A stretch of DNA of 64,000 nucleotides from the NCBI RefSeq assembly GCF_051401765.1, contig NW_027480450.1:3906001-3970000 (forward strand). The letters are read 5' to 3'. The position numbers and the translations under genes were made by a program. Below the pieces are notes generated by a model, which had not been told where the DNA came from, ran no database searches, and saw only the letters and a program-made list of their open reading frames with translations. Positions 1-11,676 of the stretch are shown one piece after another. Within the stretch, counting starts at the first letter, position 1, and every line of letters starts with the position of its first letter. The DNA comes from Calliopsis andreniformis. Taxonomy: Eukaryota > Arthropoda > Insecta > Hymenoptera > Andrenidae.

Positions 1-686
1 CCTCAATCTTGAATCCTCAATAATCAAACTCCAATCCTAGATCCTCAATCCCCAATCCTCAATCCTTAACCCTCAATCTTCAATCCTCAATCCCCAGTCC
101 TCAATCTTCAATCCTCAATGCTCAATCCTCAATCCTCAAGCCTCAGTCCTCAATCCTCAATCCTCAATCCTCAAACCTCAATCCTCAACCGTCAGTCCCC
201 GTCCTCAATCCTCAACCCTCAATACTCAATCCTCAATCTTCAATCATCAATACTCAACCTTCAATCCTCAATCCTCAATACTCAATCCTCAATCCTCAAT
301 ATTCAACACACAACCCTCAACCACCAATCCTCAATACTCAACCATCAATCCTGAATTCTCAATACTCAATAGAATATCCTGAATTCCCATGGTTCTATAC
401 TCAATCCACAATATTCAACAATCAAATCTCAATTCTCAATTCTAAATTCTCAACACTCAATCCTCAATCCTCAATCTTGAATCCTCAATAATCAATATCC
501 AATCCTAGATCCTCAATCCCCAATTCTCAATCCTTAATCCTCAACCTTCAATCCTCAATCCCCAGTCCTCAATCTTCAATCCTCGATGCTCAATCCTCAA
601 TCCTCAAGCCTCAGTCCTCAATCCTCAATCCTCAACCCTCAAACCTCAATCCTCAACCGTCAGCCCTCGTCCTGAATCCTCAACCC
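1..686 (+). repeat. Left-edge array with two M1 modules
   Basis: Variant heptamers with two copies of the M1 module (CCAATCCTAGATCC near 31 and near 490). Between them, near 366-392, is an M2-type marker in the form GAATATCCTGAATTCCCATGG minus its last base; this copy carries CCC where most copies have CTC. The frame at 118-354 belongs to the heptamer artefact. No gene seen. Confidence 0.85.
30..290 (+). repeat. M1 module (representative copy)
   Basis: M1 is a run of variant heptamers that recurs with the same variants in the same order. It opens with TCAATAATCAA and CCAATCCTAGATCC. Then come TCCCCAATCC, CCTTAATCC, TCCCCAGTCC (or CCCCGGTCC), CAATGCTC and AAGCCTCAGTCC, and finally CAACCGTCAGTCC. 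The conserved order shows that copies spread as blocks of hundreds of bases, not as single heptamers. CCTAGAT hallmarks occur, among others, near 37, 499, 3056, 4978, 5625, 6050, 6518, 7446, 9206, 12367, 14068, 15892, 18294, 21604, 23396, 24516, 28270, 32220, 34595, 38162, 40430, 44766, 52252, 53774, 56004, 60244, 62036 and 63481. The CCCCAGTCC form is commoner in the left part of the window and CCCCGGTCC (with TCTACAATCC) in the right. Confidence 0.85.
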
Positions 687-841
687 TCAATACTCAATCC
701 TCAATCTTCAATCATCAATACACAATCTTCAATCCTCAATCCTCAAACCTCAATCCTCAATCCTCAATATTCAACACACAACCCTCAACCATCAATACTC
801 AATACTCAATCCTCAATCCTCAATCCTCAGTCCTCAAACCT

Positions 842-1575
842 CAATCGTCAGTCCTCAAACCTCAATTCTGTACCCTCAATCCTGAATCCTCAATCTTCAG
901 CCCTCAGTCCTCAGCAATCAACTGTCGATCCTCAGTCCTCATTAGAATATCCTCAATTCACAGTTTTCAATACTCAATCCCCATTCTTCAATCTTCAAAT
1001 CTAAATCCACAAACATCAATTCTCATCACTCAACCCTCAACACTCAATCCTCAATCTTCAGTCATCAATCCTCAATCCTCAATGTTGAATCCTCAATACT
1101 CCATCTTCAATCCTCAATCCTCAATTGTCAATCCTCAATACTCAATCCACAATCGTCAATCCTCAATCCCCAATCATCAATCTTCAACCCTCAATCCTCA
1201 ATCCTCAATCCTCAATCCTCAATCCTCAACCTTCAATCCCCAATACTCAATCTTCAACCCTCAATCCTCAATCGTCAATCCTCAATCCTGAATGCTCAAT
1301 CCTCAATCTTCAATCCTCAATACTCAATCTGCAATCCTCAATCCTCAATCCTCAATCCCCAATCCTCAACCTTCAATGCTCAATACTCGATCCTCAATCC
1401 TCAATCCTCAATCCTCAGTCCTCAAACCTCAATCCTGAATCCTCAATCTTCAATCCTCAATACTCAATCTTCAATCCTCAGTCCTCAAATCTCAATCCTC
1501 AATCCTCAATCCTCAATCGTCAATCTTCAATCCTTGATCCTCAATCCTCAATCCTCAATCCTCAATCCTCAACTC
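842..1575 (+). repeat. 798-bp tandem duplication, copy A, in unit 1
   Basis: CTCAATTCTGTACCC at 861 recurs at 1659, and ATTAGAATAT at 941 recurs at 1739. Both offsets are 798 bp (114 heptamers). Near the right end the offset drops to 791, one heptamer less (CCTTGATCC at 1531 and 2322). The copy includes one M3 element at 915-1046. Copies A and B differ consistently, for example CCAATCATC in A against CCAAACATC in B near 1171 and 1969. They are therefore older than the 9.3-kb duplication, which carries both. Confidence 0.9.
915..1046 (+). repeat. M3 element (first copy, c-like)
   Basis: M3 is the least heptameric block in the window, about 132 bp. Its hallmarks in order are CAATCA(AC/GT)TGTC, TAGAATATCCTCAATTCACA, GTTTTCAATACTC, TCTTCAAATCT, CACAAACATCAATTC and CTCAACACTCA. 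Copies in the left domain are here, at 1713, 10225, 11023 and 21071. This copy has the variants GCAATCAACTGTCGATCC and CATTAGAATAT, shared only with its three duplication partners. No match to any mobile element or gene that I recognise. Confidence 0.85.
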
Positions 1576-1639
1576 TCATTCTTCAATCCTCAATACCAAA
1601 TCCTCAATCTTCAATCCTCAATCCTCAATCCTCAGTCCT

Positions 1640-2366
1640 CAATCCTCAGTCCTCAAACCTCAATTCTGTACCCTCAATCCTGAATCCTCAATCTTCAGCC
1701 CTCAGTCCTCAGCAATCAACTGTCGATCCTCAGTCCTCATTAGAATATCCTCAATTCACAGTTTTCAATACTCAATCCCCATTCTTCAATCTTCAAATCT
1801 AAATCCACAAACATCAATTCTCATCACTCAACCCTCAACACTCAATCCTCAATCTTCAGTCATCAATCCTCAATCCTCAATGTTGAATCCTCAATACTCA
1901 ATCTTCAATCCTCAATCCTCAATTGTCAATCCTCAATACTCAATCCACAATCGTCAATCCTCAATCCCCAAACATCAATCTTCAATCCTCAATCCTCAAT
2001 CCTCAATCCTCAATCCTCAATCTTCAATCCCCAATACTCAATCTTCAACCCTCAATCCTCAATCGTCAATCCTCAATCCTGAATGCTCAATCCTCAATCT
2101 TCAATCCTCAATACTCAATATGCAATCCTCAATCCTCAATCCTCAATCCCCAATCCTCAACCTTCAATCCTCAATACTCAATCCTCAATCCTCAATCCTC
2201 AATCCTCAGTCCTCAAACCTCAATCCTGAATCCTCAATCTTCAATCCTCAATACTCAATCTTCAATCCTCAACCCTCAAATCTCAATCCTCAATCCTCAA
2301 TCCTCAATCGTCAATCTTCAATCCTTGATCCTCAATCCTCAATCCTCAATCCTCAATCCTCAATAC
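1640..2366 (+). repeat. 798-bp tandem duplication, copy B, in unit 1
   Basis: Partner of the copy starting near 842, containing the M3 element at 1713-1844. It is followed by an M2 dyad marker at 2407-2420 that copy A lacks, so copy A is cut short before this marker. Copy boundaries are approximate because the flanks are also heptamers. Confidence 0.88.
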
Positions 2367-2406
2367 TCAACCATCAATCCTCAAATCTCAATACTCAATA
2401 GAATAT

Positions 2407-2420
2407 CCTGAGTTCTCAGG
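2407..2420. repeat. M2 dyad marker CCTGAGTTCTCAGG (representative)
   Basis: Six-base arms CCTGAG and CTCAGG are perfect reverse complements around TT. The heptamer itself has no such symmetry. The marker usually follows CAATAGAATAT and precedes ATTCAATACTCAAACC. Further copies start at 4130, 8369, 11717, 13440, 16812, 19215, 21994, 22643, 23047, 27978, 28529, 31935, 32471, 43443, 46915, 53490, 54033 and 57233. Variants are CCTGAGCTCTCAGG (59888, 60928) and a right arm mutated to CTCGGG at 63182. A sister form, CCTGAATTCTCAGG or CCTGAATTCTCATGG, carries an EcoRI site (GAATTC). Confidence 0.85.
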
Positions 2421-4398
2421 ATTCAATACTCAAACCTCAATCCTCAACCCTCAGCCCTCATTCCCAATCCTCAACCCTCAATCCGTAATCCTCTATATTC
2501 AATCCTCAATACTCAATCTTCAATCCTCAATCCTCACAAGCCTCAATCCTCAATCCTCAATCCTCAGTCATCAATCCTCAATCTTCAATACTCAATCGTC
2601 AATCCTCAGTCCTCAATCCTCAATCCTCAACCTCATTCCTCAAACCTCAATCCTCAACCCTCAGTCCTCATCCTCAATTCTCAATTCTCAATTCTCAATT
2701 CTCAACACTCAATCATCAATCCTCAATCCTCAATCCTCAATCCTCAATCATCAATCCCCAACCTTCAATACTCAACCATCAATCTTCAATCCTCAATCTT
2801 CAATCCTCAATACTCAATCTTCAATCCTCAATCCTCAATCCTCAATCCTCAATACTCTATCATCAGTCATGAATACTCAATCTTCAATACTCAATCCTCA
2901 ATTCTCAATCCTCAATCCTCAATTCTCAATCCTCAATCTTCAATCCTCATTCCTCAAACCTCAATCCTCAACCCTCAGTCCTCACACTCAAATCTCAATT
3001 CTCAATCCTCAATCCTCAATCCTCAATCTTCAATCCTCAATAATCAATCTCCAATCCTAGATACTCAATCCCCAATCCTGAATCCTTAATCCTCAATCTT
3101 CAATCCTCAATCCCCCGTCCTCAATCTACAATCCTCAATGCTCAATCCTCAATCCTCAATCCTCAGTCCTCAATCCTCAATCCTCAATCCTCAAACCTCA
3201 ACCCTCAACCGTCAGTCCTCGTCGTCAATCCTTAACCCTCAATCCTCAATCCTCAATCTTCAATCATCAATACTCAATCATCAATCCTCAATCCTCAGTT
3301 CTCAATCCTCAATCCTCAACCCTCAATACTCAATCCTCAATCTTCAATCCTCAGTTCCCAACCCTCAGTCTTCAATCCTCGATCCTCAATCCTCAATCCT
3401 CAATCCTCAATCCTCAATCCTCAATCCTCAATCATCAATCCTCAATACTCAATCTTCATTCCTCAATCCTCGAACCTCAATCCTCAATCCTCAATATTCA
3501 ACACACAACCCTCAACCATCAATCCTCAATACTCAATACTCAATCTTCAATCCTCAATACTCAATCTTCAATCCTCAATCCTCAATCCTCAAGCCTCAGT
3601 CCTCAATACTCAATGCTCAATACTCAACCATCAATCCTCAATCCTCAACCCTCAATCCTCAATCATCAATCCTCAATACTCAATACTCAATCCTCAATCC
3701 TCAATCCTCAATCCTCAATCCTCAATCCTCAGTCTACAATACTCAAACCTCAATCCTCAAACCTCAGCCCTCCTTCTCAATCCTCAATCCTCAATCCTCA
3801 GTCCTCAATCCTCAGTCCTCAAACCTCAATTCTGAATCCTCAATACTGAATCCTCAATCTTCAGCCCTCAGCCCTCATCCTTCATCCTCAATCCTCAATC
3901 TTGAATCCTCAATTTTCAATCCTCAATACTCAATCTTCAATCCTCAATCCTCAATCCTCAATCCTCGATCCTCAATCCTCAGTCATGAATACTCAATCTT
4001 CAATACTCAGTCCTCAATCCTCAATCCTCAATTCTCAATCCTCAAGCCTCAACCCAAATTCCTCACCCTCAATTCTCAATTCTCAATCCTCAATCTTCAA
4101 TCCTCAATTCTCAATACTCAATAGAATACCCTGAGTTCTCAGGATTCAATACACAAACCTCAATCCTCAACCCTCAGCCCTCATTCTCAATCCTCAATCC
4201 TCGTTCCTCAAACCTCAATCCTCAACCCTCAGTCCTCATCCTCAATTCTCAATTCTCAATTCTCAGTCCTCAATCCTCAATCCTCAATCTTGAATCCTCA
4301 ATAATCAAACTACAATGCTAGAACCTCAATCCCCAATCCTCAATCCTTAATCCTCAATCTTCAATCCTCAATCCCCAGTCCTCAACCTTCAATCCTCA

Positions 4399-5330
4399 AT
4401 GCTCAATCCTCAATCCTCAAGCCCCAGTCCTCAATCCTCAATCCTCAATCCTCAATCCTCAAACCTCAATCCTCAACCCTCAATACTCATTCCTCAATCT
4501 TCAATCATCAATACTCAATCTTCAATCCTCAATCCTCAATCCTCAATCCTCAATCCTCAATATTCAACACACAAACCTCAACCATCAATCCTCAATACTC
4601 AATCCTCAATCTTGAATCCTCAATACTCAATCTTCAATCCTCAATCCTCAATCCTCAATCCTCAATCATCAATCCTCAACATTCAATACTCAACCCTCAA
4701 TCTTCAATCCTCAATCTTCAATCCCCAATACTCAATCTTCAATCCTCAATACTCAACCATCAATCCTCAATACTCAATCCTGAATCCTCAGTCATAAATC
4801 CTCAATCTTCAATGCTCAATCGTCAATCCTCAGTCATCAATCCTCAATCCCCAATCCTCGTTCCTCAAGCCTCAATTCTCAACCCTCAGTCCTCATCCTC
4901 AATTCTCAATTCTCAATTCTCAATCCTCAATCCTCAGTCCTCAATCTTGAATCCTCAATAATCAAACTCCAATCCTAGATCCTCAATCCCCAATCCTCAA
5001 TCCTTAATCCTCAATCTTCAATCCTCAATCCCCAGTCCTCAATCTTCAATCCTCAATGCTCAATCCTCAATCATCAAGCCTCAGTCCTCAATCCTCAATC
5101 CTCAATCCTCAATCCTCAGACCTCAATCCTCAACCCTCAATACGCATTCCTCAATCTTCAATCATCAATACTCAATCTTCAATCCTCAATCCTCAATCCT
5201 CAATCCTCAATCCTCAACATTCAACACAAAACCCTCAACCATCAATCCTCAATACTCAATCCTCGATCTTCAATCCTCAATACTCAATCTTCAATCCTCA
5301 ATCCTCAATCCTCAATCCTCAATCATCAAT
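4399..5330 (+). repeat. Segment of unit 1 largely missing from unit 2
   Basis: This stretch holds two related modules about 657 bp apart (CAATGCTCAATCC at 4399 and 5056). In unit 2 the equivalent position, about 13696-13832, has only a shortened mosaic, giving a net loss of 867 bp. The mosaic contains TACTCATTCCTC twice. It is therefore not one clean deletion; at least two exchanges, or a deletion plus conversion, are needed. Confidence 0.8.
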
Positions 5331-7037
5331 CCTCAACCTTCAATACTCAACCCTCAATCTTCAATCCTCAATCTTCAATCCTCAATACTCAAACTTCGAT
5401 CCTCAATCCTCAATCCTCAATCCTCAATCCTCGATCCTCAGTCATGAATACTCAATCTTCAATACTCAATCCTCAATCCTCAATCCTCAATTCTCAATCC
5501 TCAAGCCTCAATCCTCATTCCTCAAACCTCAATCCTCAACCCTCAGTCCTCACCCTCAAATCTCAATTCTCAATCCTCAATCCTCAATGCTCAATCTTCA
5601 ATCCTCAATAATCAATCTCCAATCCTAGATACTCCATCCCCAATCCTGAATCCTTAATCCTCAATCTTCAATCCTCAATCCCCGGTCCTCAATCTACAAT
5701 CCTCAATGCTCAATCCTCAATCCTCAATCCTCAGTCCTCAATCCTCAATCCTCAACCGTCAAACCTCAACCCTCAGTCATCATCCTCAATTCTCGGTTCT
5801 CAATTCTCAATTCTCAATCCTCAATCCTCAGTCCTCAATCCTCAATCCTCAATCCTCAATCCTCAGTCATAAATCCTCAATCTTCAATACTCAATCGTCA
5901 ATCCTCAGTCCTCAATCCTCAATCCCCAATCCTCGTTCCTCAAACCTCAATCCTCAACCCTCAGTCCTCATCCTCAATTCTCAATTCTCAATTCTCAATC
6001 CTCAATCCTCAGTCCTCAATCTTGAATCCTCAATAATCAAACTCCAATCCTAGATCCTCAATCCCCAATCCACAATCCTTAATCCTCAATCTTCAATCCT
6101 CAATCCCCAGTCCTCAATGTTCAATCCTCAATGCACAATCCTCAATCCTCAAGCCTCAGTCCTCAGTCCTCAATCCTCAATCCTCAATCCTCTAACCTCA
6201 ATCCTCAACCGTCAGTCCCCGTCCTCAATCCTCAACCCTCAATACTCAATCCTCAATCTTCAATCATCAATACTCAACCCTCTATCCTCAATCCTCAATC
6301 CTCAATCCTCAATCCTCAATCCTCAATCCTCAATATTCAACACACAACACTCAACCATCAATCCCCAATTCTCAATAGTCAATAGAATATCCTGAATTCT
6401 CATGGTCCTACACTCAATCCACAATGTTCAACAATCAAATCTCAATTCTCAATTCTCAATTCTCAACACTCAATCCTCAGTCCTCAATCTTGAATCCTCA
6501 ATAATCAAACTCCAATCCTAGATCGTCAATCCCCAATCCACAATCCTTAATCCTCAATCTTCAATCCTCAATCCCCAGTCCTCAATCTTCAGTCCTCAAT
6601 GCACAATCCTCAATCCTCAAGCCTCAGTCCTCAATCCTCAATCCTCAATCCTTAAACCTCAATCCTCAACCGTCAGTCCTCGTCCTCAATCCTCAACCCT
6701 CAATACTCAATCCTCAATCTTCAATCATCAATACTCAATCTTCAATCCTCAATCCTCGAACCTCAATCCTCAATCCTCAATATTCAACACACAACCCTCA
6801 ACCATCAATCCTCAATACTCAATCCTCAATCTTCAATCCTCAATACTCAATCTTCAATCCTCAATCCTCAATCCTCAAGCCTCAGTCCTCAATCCTCAAT
6901 CCTCAATACTCAACCATCAATCCTCAATCCTCAACCCTCAATCCTCAATCATCAATCCTCAATCTTCAATACTCAATCCTCAATCCTCAATACTCAATCC
7001 TCAATACTCAACCATCAATCCTCAATTCTCAATACTG

Positions 7038-9440
7038 ACTAGAATATCCCGAATTCTCAGGATTCAGTACTCAAACCTCAATCCTCAACCCTCAGCGCTC
7101 ATCCTTCATCCTCAATCCTCAATCTTCAATCCTCAATTTTCAATCCTCAATACTCAATCTTCAATCCTCAATCCTCAATCCTCAATCCTCAATCCTCAAT
7201 CCTCAATCCTCAATCCTAAATCATCAATCCACAATCTTCAATACTCAATCCTCAATCCTCAATCCTCAATCCTCAACACTCAACCATCAATCCTCAATTC
7301 TCAATAGTCAATAGGATATCCTGAATTCTCATGGTCCTACACTCAATCCACAATGTTCAACAATCAAATCTCAATACTCAATTCTCAATTTTCAACACTC
7401 AATCCTCAATCCTCAATCTTGAATCCTCAATAATCAATCTCCAATCCTAGATCCTCAATCCCCAATCCTCAATCCTTAATCCTCAATCTTCAATCCTCAA
7501 TCCCCAGTCCTCAATCTTCAATCCTCAATGCTCAATCCTCAATCCTCAAGCCTCAGTCCTCAATCCTCAATCCTCAATACTCAAACCTCAATCCTCAACC
7601 GTCAGTCCTCGTCCTCAATCCTCAACCCTCAATACTCAATCCTCAATCTTCAATCATCAATACTCAATCTTCAATCCTCAATCCTCGAAACTCAATCCTC
7701 AATCCTCAATATTCAACACACAACCCTCAACCATCAATCCTCAATACTCAATCCTCATTCTTGAATCCTCAATACTCAATCTTCAATCCTCAATCCTCAA
7801 TCTTCAATCCTCAATCCCCAGTCCTCAACCTTCAATCCTCAATGCTCAATCCTCAATCCTCAAGCCCCAGTCCTCAATCCTCAATCCTCAATCCTCAATC
7901 CTCAAACCTCAATCCTCGACCCTCAATACTCATTCCTCAATCTTCAATCATCAATACTCAATCTTCAATCCTCAATCCTCAATCCTCAATCCTCAATCCT
8001 CAATATTCAACACACAACCCTCAACCATCAATCCTCAATACTCAATCCTCAATCTTGAATCCTCAATACTCAATCTTCAATCCTCAATCCTCAATCCTCA
8101 ATCCTCAATCATCAATCCTCAACCTTCAATACTCAACCCTCAATCTTCAATCCTCAATCTTCAATCCTCAATACTCAATCTTCAATCCTCAATACTCAAC
8201 CATCAATCCTCAATACTCAATCTTCAATCCTCAATCCTCAATTCTCAATCCTCAATCCTCAATCCTAAATCACCAATCCACAATCTTCAATACTCAATCC
8301 TCAATGCTCAATCCTCAATCCTCAATACTCAACCATCAATCCTCAATTCTCAATACTCAATAGAATACCCTGAGTTCTCAGGAATCAATACTCAAACCTC
8401 AGTCCTCAACCCTCAGCCCTCATTCTCAATCCTCAATCCTCGTTCCTCAAACCTCAATCCTCAACCCTCAGTCCTCATCCTCAATTCTCAATTCTCAATT
8501 CTCAATCCTCAATCCTCAATCCACAATCTTGAATCCTCAATAATCAAACTACAATCCTAGATCCTCAATCCCCAATCCTCAATCCTTAATCCTCAATCTT
8601 CAATCCTCAATCTCCAGTCCTCAACCTTCAATCCTCAATGCTCAATCCTCAATCCTCAAGCCCCAGTCCTCAGTCCTCAATCCTCAATCCTCAATCCTCA
8701 AACCTCAATCCTCGACCCTCAATACTCATTCCTCAATCTTCAATCATCAATACTCAATCTTCAATCCTCAATCCTCAATCCTCAATCCTCAATCCTCAAT
8801 ATTCAACACACAACCCTCAACCATCAATCCTCAATACTCAATCCTCAATCTTGATTCCTCAATACTCAATCTTCAATCCTCAATCCTCAATCCTCAATCC
8901 TCAATCATCAATCCTCAACCTTCAATACTCAACCCTCAATCTTCAATCCTCAATCTTCAATCCTCAATACTCAATCTTCAATCCTCAATCCTCAATCCTC
9001 AATCCTCAATCCTCAATCCTCAGTCATGAATACTCAAACTTCAATACTCAATCCTCAATCCTCAATCCTCAATTCTCAATCCTCAAGCCTCAATCCTCAT
9101 TCCTCAAACCTCAATCCTCAACCCTCAGTCCTCACACTCAAATCTCAATTCTCAATCCTCAATCCTCAATGATCAATCTTCAATCCTCAATAATCAATCT
9201 CCAATCCTAGATACTCCATCCCCAATCCTGAATCCTTAATCCTCAATCTTCAATCCTGAGTCCTTAATCCTCAATCTTCAATCCTCAATTCCCGGTCCTC
9301 AATCTACAATCCTCAATGCTCAATCCTCAATCCTCAATCCTCAGTCCTCAATCATCAATCCTCAATCTTCAATACTCAATCCTCAATCCTCAATACTCAA
9401 TCCTCAATACCCAACCATCAATCCTCAATTCTCAATACTG
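7038..9440 (+). repeat. 2403-bp subunit of unit 1
   Basis: It runs from one ACTAGAATATCCCG marker (7038) to the next (9441). Bases after the two markers differ in a diagnostic way. The 7038 copy has GATTCAGTAC, CAGCGCTC and TTCATCCTC. The 9441 copy has GATTCAATAC, CAGCCCTC and TTCATCATC. The subunit maps to 15481-17883 in unit 2, where it was copied once more. It contains an M2 dyad at 8369-8382. Confidence 0.9.
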
Positions 9441-9996
9441 ACTAGAATATCCCGAATTCTCAGGATTCAATACTCAAACCTCAATCCTCAACCCTCAGCC
9501 CTCATCCTTCATCATCAATCCTCAATCTTCAATCCTCAATTTTCAATCCTCAATACTCAATCTTCAATCCTCAATCCTCAGTCCTCAATCCTCAATCCTC
9601 AATCCTCAGTCATGCATACTCAATCTTCAATACTCAGTCCCCAATCCTCAATCCTCAATTCTCAATCCTCAAGCCTCAATCCTCATTCCTCAAACCTCAA
9701 TCCCCAACCCAAATTCCTCACCCTCAATTCTCAATTCTCAATCCTCAATCCTCAATCCTCAATCTTCAATCCTCAATCCCCGGTCCTCAATCTACAATCC
9801 TCAATGATCAATCCTCAATCCTCAATCCTCAATCTTCAATCAGCAATACTCAGTCATCAATCCTCAATCCTTAATTCTCAATCCTCAATCCTCAATCCCC
9901 AATATTCAACACACAACCCGCAACCATCAATCCTCAATAGTCAACCATCAATCCTCAATTCTCAATACTTAATAGAATATCCTGTATACTCATGGT

Positions 9997-10010
9997 TCAA
10001 TACTCAATCC
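9997..10010 (+). other. Chimeric junction between higher-order units 1 and 2
   Basis: The 14 bases TCAATACTCAATCC are common to the end of unit 1 and the start of unit 2. Left of it is CTCATGG, which elsewhere is followed by TACTCAATCCACAATATTC. Right of it is TCAATCTTCAATCATC, as at 701. The hybrid context occurs only here, as expected for the breakpoint of a tandem duplication. Confidence 0.87.
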
Positions 10011-10151
10011 TCAATCTTCAATCATCAATACACAATCTTCAATCCTCAATCCTCAAACCTCAATCCTCAATCCTCAATATTCAACACACAACCCTCAACC
10101 ATCAATACTCAATACTCAATCCTCAATCCTCAATCCTCAGTCCTCAAACCT

Positions 10152-10885
10152 CAATCGTCAGTCCTCAAACCTCAATTCTGTACCCTCAATCCTGAATCCT
10201 CAATCTTCAGCCCTCAGTCCTCAGCAATCAACTGTCGATCCTCAGTCCTCATTAGAATATCCTCAATTCACAGTTTTCAATACTCAATCCCCATTCTTCA
10301 ATCTTCAAATCTAAATCCACAAACATCAATTCTCATCACTCAACCCTCAACACTCAATCCTCAATCTTCAGTCATCAATCCTCAATCCTCAATGTTGAAT
10401 CCTCAATACTCCATCTTCAATCCTCAATCCTCAATTGTCAATCCTCAATACTCAATCCACAATCGTCAATCCTCAATCCCCAATCATCAATCTTCAACCC
10501 TCAATCCTCAATCCTCAATCCTCAATCCTCAATCCTCAACCTTCAATCCCCAATACTCAATCTTCAACCCTCAATCCTCAATCGTCAATCCTCAATCCTG
10601 AATGCTCAATCCTCAATCTTCAATCCTCAATACTCAATCTGCAATCCTCAATCCTCAATCCTCAATCCCCAATCCTCAACCTTCAATGCTCAATACTCGA
10701 TCCTCAATCCTCAATCCTCAATCCTCAGTCCTCAAACCTCAATCCTGAATCCTCAATCTTCAATCCTCAATACTCAATCTTCAATCCTCAGTCCTCAAAT
10801 CTCAATCCTCAATCCTCAATCCTCAATCGTCAATCTTCAATCCTTGATCCTCAATCCTCAATCCTCAATCCTCAATCCTCAACCC
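10152..10885 (+). repeat. 798-bp tandem duplication, copy A, in unit 2
   Basis: Equivalent of 842-1575 at offset 9310, with its M3 element at 10225-10356. One difference is AACCCTCATTC here against AACTCTCATTC in unit 1, near 10883. Confidence 0.88.
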
Positions 10886-10949
10886 TCATTCTTCAATCCT
10901 CAATACCAAATCCTCAATCTTCAATCCTCAATCCTCAATCCTCAGTCCT

Positions 10950-11676
10950 CAATCCTCAGTCCTCAAACCTCAATTCTGTACCCTCAATCCTGAATCCTCA
11001 ATCTTCAGCCCTCAGTCCTCAGCAATCAACTGTCGATCCTCAGTCCTCATTAGAATATCCTCAATTCACAGTTATCAATACTCAATCCCCATTCTTCAAT
11101 CTTCAAATCTAAATCCACAAACATCAATTCTCATCACTCAACCCTCAACACTCAATCCTCAATCTTCAGTCATCAATCCTCAATCCTCAATGTTGAATCC
11201 TCAATACTCAATCTTCAATCCTCAATCCTCAATTGTCAATCCTCAATACTCAATCCACAATCGTCAATCCTCAATCCCCAAACATCAATCTTCAATCCTC
11301 AATCCTCAATCCTCAATCCTCAATCCTCAATCTTCAATCCCCAATACTCAATCTTCAACCCTCAATCCTCAATCGTCAATCCTCAATCCTGAATGCTCAA
11401 TCCTCAATCTTCAATCCTCAATACTCAATATGCAATCCTCAATCCTCAATCCTCAATCCCCAATCCTCAACCTTCAATCCTCAATACTCAATCCTCAATC
11501 CTCAATCCTCAATCCTCAGTCCTCAAACCTCAATCCTGAATCCTCAATCTTCAATCCTCAATACTCAATCTTCAATCCTCAACCCTCAAATCTCAATCCT
11601 CAATCCTCAATCCTCAATCGTCAATCTTCAATCCTTGATCCTCAATCCTCAATCCTCAATCCTCAATCCTCAATAC
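10950..11676 (+). repeat. 798-bp tandem duplication, copy B, in unit 2
   Basis: Equivalent of 1640-2366 at offset 9310, with its M3 element at 11023-11154. That element reads CAGTTATCAATAC here and CAGTTTTCAATAC in unit 1. Confidence 0.88.

Larger units (their letters stand above)
687..9996 (+). repeat. Higher-order unit 1 (about 9.31 kb)
   Basis: The segment from 687 matches the segment from 9997 at an offset of 9310 bp (1330 heptamers) up to about 4385. From about 5330 to 9996 it matches the second unit at an offset of 8443, and at 10846 after that unit's extra internal copy. The single-base differences I saw in the first 3.7 kb lie near 1573, 1764, 2768, 2900, 3867 and 4152, so the copies are nearly identical by eye. 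The unit contains the 798-bp duplication, many M1 modules, and M2 dyad markers at 2407, 4130 and 8369. It has two GACTAGAATATCCCG markers (ACTAG at 7038 and 9441) exactly 2403 bp apart. No genes. Confidence 0.93.

Noticed and set aside
376..392. GAATTC and CCATGG near 380 as cloning-vector sites
   Set aside because: GAATTC belongs to the recurrent M2 marker across the window. CCATGG comes from a single-base variant of it, and no vector sequence is present.
915..1046. M3 as a tRNA, SINE or other RNA gene
   Set aside because: I could not see A and B box sequences, a cloverleaf, a poly-A tail or target-site duplications. The block is still largely derived from heptamers.
4371..4385. TCCCCAATCC units as CCAAT-box promoters
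   Set aside because: CCAAT arises by one T to C change in the unit and occurs dozens of times without any gene downstream.
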